From CAIODY01 sp046051225 (lineage in GTDB: Bacteria; Bacteroidota; Bacteroidia; Chitinophagales; CAIODY01), in NCBI GenBank assembly GCA_046051225.1, contig JBJOOR010000003.1, positions 248,001 to 312,000 of the forward strand: 64,000 nt of DNA. Direction: 5' to 3'. The notes beneath the pieces were generated by a model. That model searched no databases, was not told the DNA's origin, and saw nothing but the letters and a program-made list of their open reading frames with translations. Made by a program: the position numbers and the translations under genes. Positions 60,624 through 64,000 of the stretch are shown here, in pieces; positions within the stretch are counted from its first letter, which is position 1; each line of letters opens with the position of its first letter.

Positions 60624-61058
60624 TCAAATATGACCTGGTATTTCAGTAAGTAAATGACGTAAGGCGGAACGTTTTGACTGCTCTGTCATGGTTAAGTACT
60701 CTTGTAATTTCACGGAACGTGATTGGAATACTCGTAACTTGGCAATTGAGTTTACAATACGTTTGTTGCTATCCATCTTAGGGATATACTCACTCAATGT
60801 CCAAAGTAATTTACCAATCCGAAGAAATGGAATTACATTGCCCGTAAGGCGTTGTTCAAAGATTTTGGTTTGCCACAAGGCGTAACAAAACCAATACATG
60901 GTTTCTTTATCAAAGTCATTCTCCATCATGACAATGAAACAGTTGGCGCAAGCTTCTGTTAATGGCTTACCAGCGTTTAAGCCTTCTCTCAAGATGTAGA
61001 AATGAGGCTTGTGTACTTCTGTACTTTTCGTGTACGTTTTAATTGTGTAGTTCATCAT
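60624..61058 (-). CDS. DUF6943-like small protein
   Basis: The 144-residue product resembles a Bacteroidota family found in mobile elements: MMNYTIKTYTKSTEVHKPHFYILREGLNAGKPLTEACANCFIVM, then WFCYALWQTKIFEQRLTGNVIPFLRIG and a helical C-terminus. The PHFYIL...GLNAGKP and GNVIPFLRIG blocks are the recognisable parts. It precedes the membrane protein and the ATPase on the same strand (75-bp gap), making a three-gene accessory set. Function unknown. Confidence 0.6.
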   Translation of the reverse strand: MMNYTIKTYTKSTEVHKPHFYILREGLNAGKPLTEACANCFIVMMENDFDKETMYWFCYALWQTKIFEQRLTGNVIPFLRIGKLLWTLSEYIPKMDSNKRIVNSIAKLRVFQSRSVKLQEYLTMTEQSKRSALRHLLTEIPGHI

Positions 61059-61098
61059 TTTCTAAGAGTTTGAAAGCCCCTAGGCTTCAACCAAGTGT

Positions 61099-61130
61099 CA
61101 AGGGTTACGAAGTAACGTGCGAAGCCCTTG
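61099..61130. repeat. Inverted repeat upstream of the DUF6943-like gene
   Basis: CAAGGG (61099-61104) and CCCTTG (61125-61130) bracket a GTTAC-GAAG-GTAAC-like palindrome. It lies 41-72 bp before the gene start in a 196-bp gap with no other recognisable feature. It could be an operator or an oriT-like inverted repeat; this is unproven. Confidence 0.4.
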
Positions 61131-61254
61131 TACGCTTAGGTTAGATTTAGAAAGATGATGAAACTATGCAATGCGGAAAGTGCGGAATGATAAAATATAC
61201 GAATATTGATTGGCTAATAAGCAACCATTACAATACATTCAGCCATCCAGCATA

Positions 61255-61686
61255 TTAATTACAAGGAAAATATTTTTCAACAATTCCTTCAATTATTGAC
61301 AAGGTTATTGGTTTTCGAATGAACCCATTAGTATTAGTATTTGTTTTGGCTCTTTCTTCATCATCAGGATTCATACTTGTAGTTAGCATCGATAAAACAA
61401 TTTTTGCTTTTTGCTCATCGGGAAGTTTAACATATTCATCTAAAAACTCCCAACCATTCATAATAGGCATATTAATATCTAAAAAAATTAATCCTGGTTG
61501 TGGAAACTCCAAATTTGCTGCAAATTTTCCCTTGCACGTCAAAAAATCCAACCCCTCTTGCCCATTGGTAGCAAATTGAACTTTAACATCAATATTAGTT
61601 TTTTTGATTAATATTTGATTGAAGTAATTTGTTGCTTCATCATCATCTATTAATAGGATACAATGGAGGCCTGGAATTTCTTTCAT
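61255..61686 (-). CDS. Single-domain response regulator (CheY-like)
   Basis: The 143-residue receiver-only protein has DDD at about 14-16, the phosphoacceptor Asp in LIFLDINMPIMNGWEF (about 67), a TTS segment with the conserved Thr, and Lys in GFIRKPITL (about 126). No output domain. It lies 27 bp after the PAS histidine kinase gene and is probably its partner. The long beta4-alpha4 loop (MNPDDEERAKTNTNTNG) is common in Bacteroidota Rcp1-type regulators. Confidence 0.92.
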   Translation of the reverse strand: MKEIPGLHCILLIDDDEATNYFNQILIKKTNIDVKVQFATNGQEGLDFLTCKGKFAANLEFPQPGLIFLDINMPIMNGWEFLDEYVKLPDEQKAKIVLSMLTTSMNPDDEERAKTNTNTNGFIRKPITLSIIEGIVEKYFPCN

Positions 61687-61713
61687 AATATTTGTATTTA
61701 ATTTTTAAAAAAG

Positions 61714-63441
61714 TTACGATTTTATTGTAAAGAAGAAAGAACTCCCCATCCCTAATTCTGAATCAGCCCAAATCTCCCCATTATGCAAATCAATTATTTT
61801 TTTACAATGCGCCAACCCGATACCAGTACCAGAGTATTCCTTTGGTGTGTGTAAGCGTTGAAAAAGAATGAAAATTTTCTCTTTAAATTTAGGGTCGAAA
61901 CCAATACCATTATCTTTAACTATGAACTTGTGATGCTCAGCTTCATATAATGATGAAATTTTAATAACAGGACTTATATCTGACTTTCTATATTTAATAG
62001 AGTTCCCTATCAAGTTTTGAAACAGTAAACGCAGCTCAGTTTCATAACCTTTAATTTTAGGTAAAGGCTCAATGGTTATTACAGCATTGTTTTGCTTAAT
62101 TAGTGAATCTAAATCATTGCAAACTTCTTGCACTAATATGTTGCAATCAACCTCTTTCAATTGTGCATTTTTTCCAATTCTACTAAAGTCGAGAAGAGCG
62201 CTAATTAAATTTCTCATACGGTCAGTTGCATCAACAATAAAACTCAAACTTTTTTTACCCATATCATCTAATGCTTCAACATATTCTGATGATAAGATTC
62301 CTGCAAAGTTTGAAACTGTTCTTAATGGTTCTTGTAAATCGTGAGAAGCTATATAGGTAAACTGCTCCAACTCTTTGTTCTTGGTCTCCATATTTTTTAT
62401 AATTATCTCCAACGCCTGTGCTTGTTCTGCCTTTTTTCGTTCTGTCAAATCATGATAATTAATGACAATTGCATTCACCCCTTCTATTGCTAACATATTC
62501 GTAACGGTACTCTCCATCCAAATATAATTACCATCTTGCTGCTGTTTTCTGATAGAAGATACGATGGGTACATTCGGCTTTTGCAATGCTTCTGCCAACT
62601 GTTCTTTTGCAATTTTTTCATCTTCCGAATGAATACTCGTGATGATACTTCTATTTCCCTTCTCGTTTTGCGTATACCCACACAATTGCTGCATAGCAGG
62701 ACTGGCATATTCAACCATTCCTTTTTGATTGGTTAATAAGAGCAAATTACTACTGTTCTCAATCAAGGAACGAAATCGGACTTCGCTTCTAATAATAGCA
62801 TCAGCAGCAGCTTTTCTTTCTTCTAAAATTAGTTCTTTTTGTCTATCTGCTTCTTGTAATTTACCAATTTCAAAACTTTGTTTGCTGTTAGAGTTTGTAA
62901 AACCTTTAAAATTATATGCCCATAAACCACTAAGTAAAAAAACAATAGTAGCCAGTATTCCATGCAATATAAAGGTCTGCAAATTCATATATTCCAATTG
63001 CGTAAAGTATATTTTGTCGTACCCAATAAATTGTAAGTATCCAAATGTTGCATGGTGTACTACTACAAGTAATGCTATTGGAATTTGAAGTTTCCAATTT
63101 TGATAGGTAATTAAAATGGCACTTCCAATGAATGCAAAAAAGTGCATTTCGAACAGCCCGTGCATTTGATAAATATATTGTGCCATAAAAATACCCAATA
63201 CAATACTTAATACATACTGATACAAGTCTGATGAAGGTAAAACCAACTTCGCTGAGTAATACGCTACTATTGATAAACCACCAACACCAATCGCTATCAA
63301 CCATGTATCATAAAAAAATGCCAATAGCAGACCAATTAAAAAGAACCCTGCAAGAAAATAGTTCATTAATTTATCTGACTTAAGTTTTATTTGCAGTGCA
63401 AAATCTTCAGAAAATTTTTCCTCTTTTATTAAATTTGTCAT
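61714..63441 (-). CDS. Membrane PAS-domain histidine kinase
   Basis: The 575-residue kinase has five to six helices (about 27-175) with conserved-looking MHGLFEMHFFAF and VVVHHATFGYLQF segments holding several His residues within the membrane region. A PAS domain follows (about 220-335), then HisKA with the phospho-His in IASHDLQEPLRTVSNF, and HATPase with QNLIGNSIKYR, VKDNGIGFD and GTGIGLAHC. The SHDLQEP form belongs to phytochrome-like HisKA kinases. It is coupled to the receiver-only regulator downstream. The His-rich helices could bind metal or heme (inference). Confidence 0.92.
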   Translation of the reverse strand: MTNLIKEEKFSEDFALQIKLKSDKLMNYFLAGFFLIGLLLAFFYDTWLIAIGVGGLSIVAYYSAKLVLPSSDLYQYVLSIVLGIFMAQYIYQMHGLFEMHFFAFIGSAILITYQNWKLQIPIALLVVVHHATFGYLQFIGYDKIYFTQLEYMNLQTFILHGILATIVFLLSGLWAYNFKGFTNSNSKQSFEIGKLQEADRQKELILEERKAAADAIIRSEVRFRSLIENSSNLLLLTNQKGMVEYASPAMQQLCGYTQNEKGNRSIITSIHSEDEKIAKEQLAEALQKPNVPIVSSIRKQQQDGNYIWMESTVTNMLAIEGVNAIVINYHDLTERKKAEQAQALEIIIKNMETKNKELEQFTYIASHDLQEPLRTVSNFAGILSSEYVEALDDMGKKSLSFIVDATDRMRNLISALLDFSRIGKNAQLKEVDCNILVQEVCNDLDSLIKQNNAVITIEPLPKIKGYETELRLLFQNLIGNSIKYRKSDISPVIKISSLYEAEHHKFIVKDNGIGFDPKFKEKIFILFQRLHTPKEYSGTGIGLAHCKKIIDLHNGEIWADSELGMGSSFFFTIKS

Positions 63442-63446
63442 ACTCG

Positions 63447-64000
63447 TTATTTTTTACAACATTTAGGTAATTCACAGCCATAACTTTTTATGGCAGCAAT
63501 AGAAAAATTAGGGTTGTCATGATGGTTCAACAATGAATCAATTGCCATTTGGGCAAAATTGCTTTGCTTGTCTGTACAGTATCGACTTTTATTATAATTA
63601 CCCCTATAGTACAATTTATTATCCCTATCAAAAATTGCTGCTTGAGGAGTAGAGTAAACGCCACATATAACTGCAATACTCGTATCAAATGATACAGGAA
63701 TTACTAAGTCAAATTTGGATTGAATGTCTTCTACTGAATATTCATTACTACTGTTTAATACGACAATAGCAAAGTTCATTTTACTGCTATATGCTTTTAC
63801 CAATGATTTGAAATGAGGAATATTAAATTTTGAACATGGGCAATTAGGATTAAAAAAGTGAATCAGAAGAGGCTTGTTGTTTTTAACACGAAAAGAATTT
63901 GGGAAGGTAACCACATCACCATGTTTTACTGCATGATAGTTTTTGGGAATTGGTGTCGGCAATGAATATTTCCATTCCTGTTGCCAGAACAAATATGAAA
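63447..64000 (-). CDS. Thioredoxin-fold protein (partial, cut by window edge)
   Basis: The frame is open to the right edge (reading SYLFWQQEWKYSLPTPIPKNY), so the TTG at 63992 is only an internal codon and the true start, probably with a membrane helix, lies outside. The visible 180 residues have a thioredoxin/AhpC-like fold: PLLIHFFNPNCPCSKFNIPHFKSLV with a CPC motif in place of CxxC, VIPVSFDTS, and GVYSTPQAAIFD with the cis-Pro. The C-terminus is Cys-rich (GCELPKCCKK). It lies 5 bp before the kinase, so likely the same operon. Confidence 0.8.
   Translation of the reverse strand, partial: SYLFWQQEWKYSLPTPIPKNYHAVKHGDVVTFPNSFRVKNNKPLLIHFFNPNCPCSKFNIPHFKSLVKAYSSKMNFAIVVLNSSNEYSVEDIQSKFDLVIPVSFDTSIAVICGVYSTPQAAIFDRDNKLYYRGNYNKSRYCTDKQSNFAQMAIDSLLNHHDNPNFSIAAIKSYGCELPKCCKK

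Noticed and set aside
1..64000. tRNA, rRNA, tmRNA or complete insertion sequences
   Set aside because: No stretch with tRNA A/B-box patterns, rRNA conserved segments or transposase genes was seen on reading both strands. A covariance-model scan would settle it.

Overview
The window reads as chromosomal DNA of a member of the Bacteroidota, most likely the Chitinophagaceae/Chitinophagales group. Supporting signs seen in the sequence: low G+C; many TAnnTTTG -7 promoter boxes (the Bacteroidota sigma-70 signature) shortly before start codons; two secreted proteins with type IX secretion C-terminal sorting domains; an IPExxxVDY-family protein; a SusC-like TonB-dependent receptor with a carboxypeptidase-regulatory N-domain; and a TPR/HTH regulator of the Bacteroidota type. 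No tRNA, rRNA, CRISPR array or intact insertion sequence was found.

Layout. 0-17 kb: mostly housekeeping genes (CDGSH protein, nadK, recA, the iscSUA iron-sulfur operon, a Wzx-like flippase, pheS, carA, an aldehyde dehydrogenase), with a tandem family of three small exported proteins and a pair of secreted paralogues. 17-22 kb: a pseudouridine synthase, a frameshifted PKD lipoprotein, a helical+FN3-like protein preceded by an array of 21-bp repeats, and a stand-alone atpA. 22-29 kb: gpx, a TonB-dependent receptor, a two-component system and a membrane protein. 28.7-32 kb: nadA with a displaced duplicate of its own 3' end, an AT-rich non-coding region rich in DnaA-box-like motifs (candidate oriC), nadD and scpB. 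33-38 kb: accessory DNA (BRO/DinD protein, two unknown genes, a second 21-bp array with a second helical+FN3-like gene). 38-47 kb: mnmG, two exact parS centromere sites, a truncated comM, an XRE regulator, DinB-like genes, a thioesterase, an ATP-pyrophosphatase-like protein, and nrdB-nrdA behind a cobalamin riboswitch. 47-57 kb: a TPR regulator, two T9SS cargo proteins, a SAM-I riboswitch controlling methionine-branch genes, and an S1/P1 nuclease. 57-64 kb: a TraD/HerA-like ATPase fused to a nuclease-like domain with two satellite genes, a PAS histidine kinase with a response regulator, and a thioredoxin-like protein cut by the window edge.

Most notable observations. (1) Two separate loci (19.2-20.1 kb and 37.1-38.1 kb) share one unusual architecture: a degenerate array of strictly 21-bp units directly upstream of, and oriented with, a small helical+FN3-like gene with no signal peptide. 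This is the best candidate here for an undescribed system. (2) A 172-bp near-identical intergenic element ending in a terminator lies behind recA and behind the PKD gene, and a shorter relative lies behind atpA. (3) A candidate oriC at 30.6-31.0 kb lies about 10 kb from a pair of perfect parS sites. (4) A B12 riboswitch controls class I ribonucleotide reductase. (5) A 54-codon nadA 3' duplicate flanks an inserted gene.
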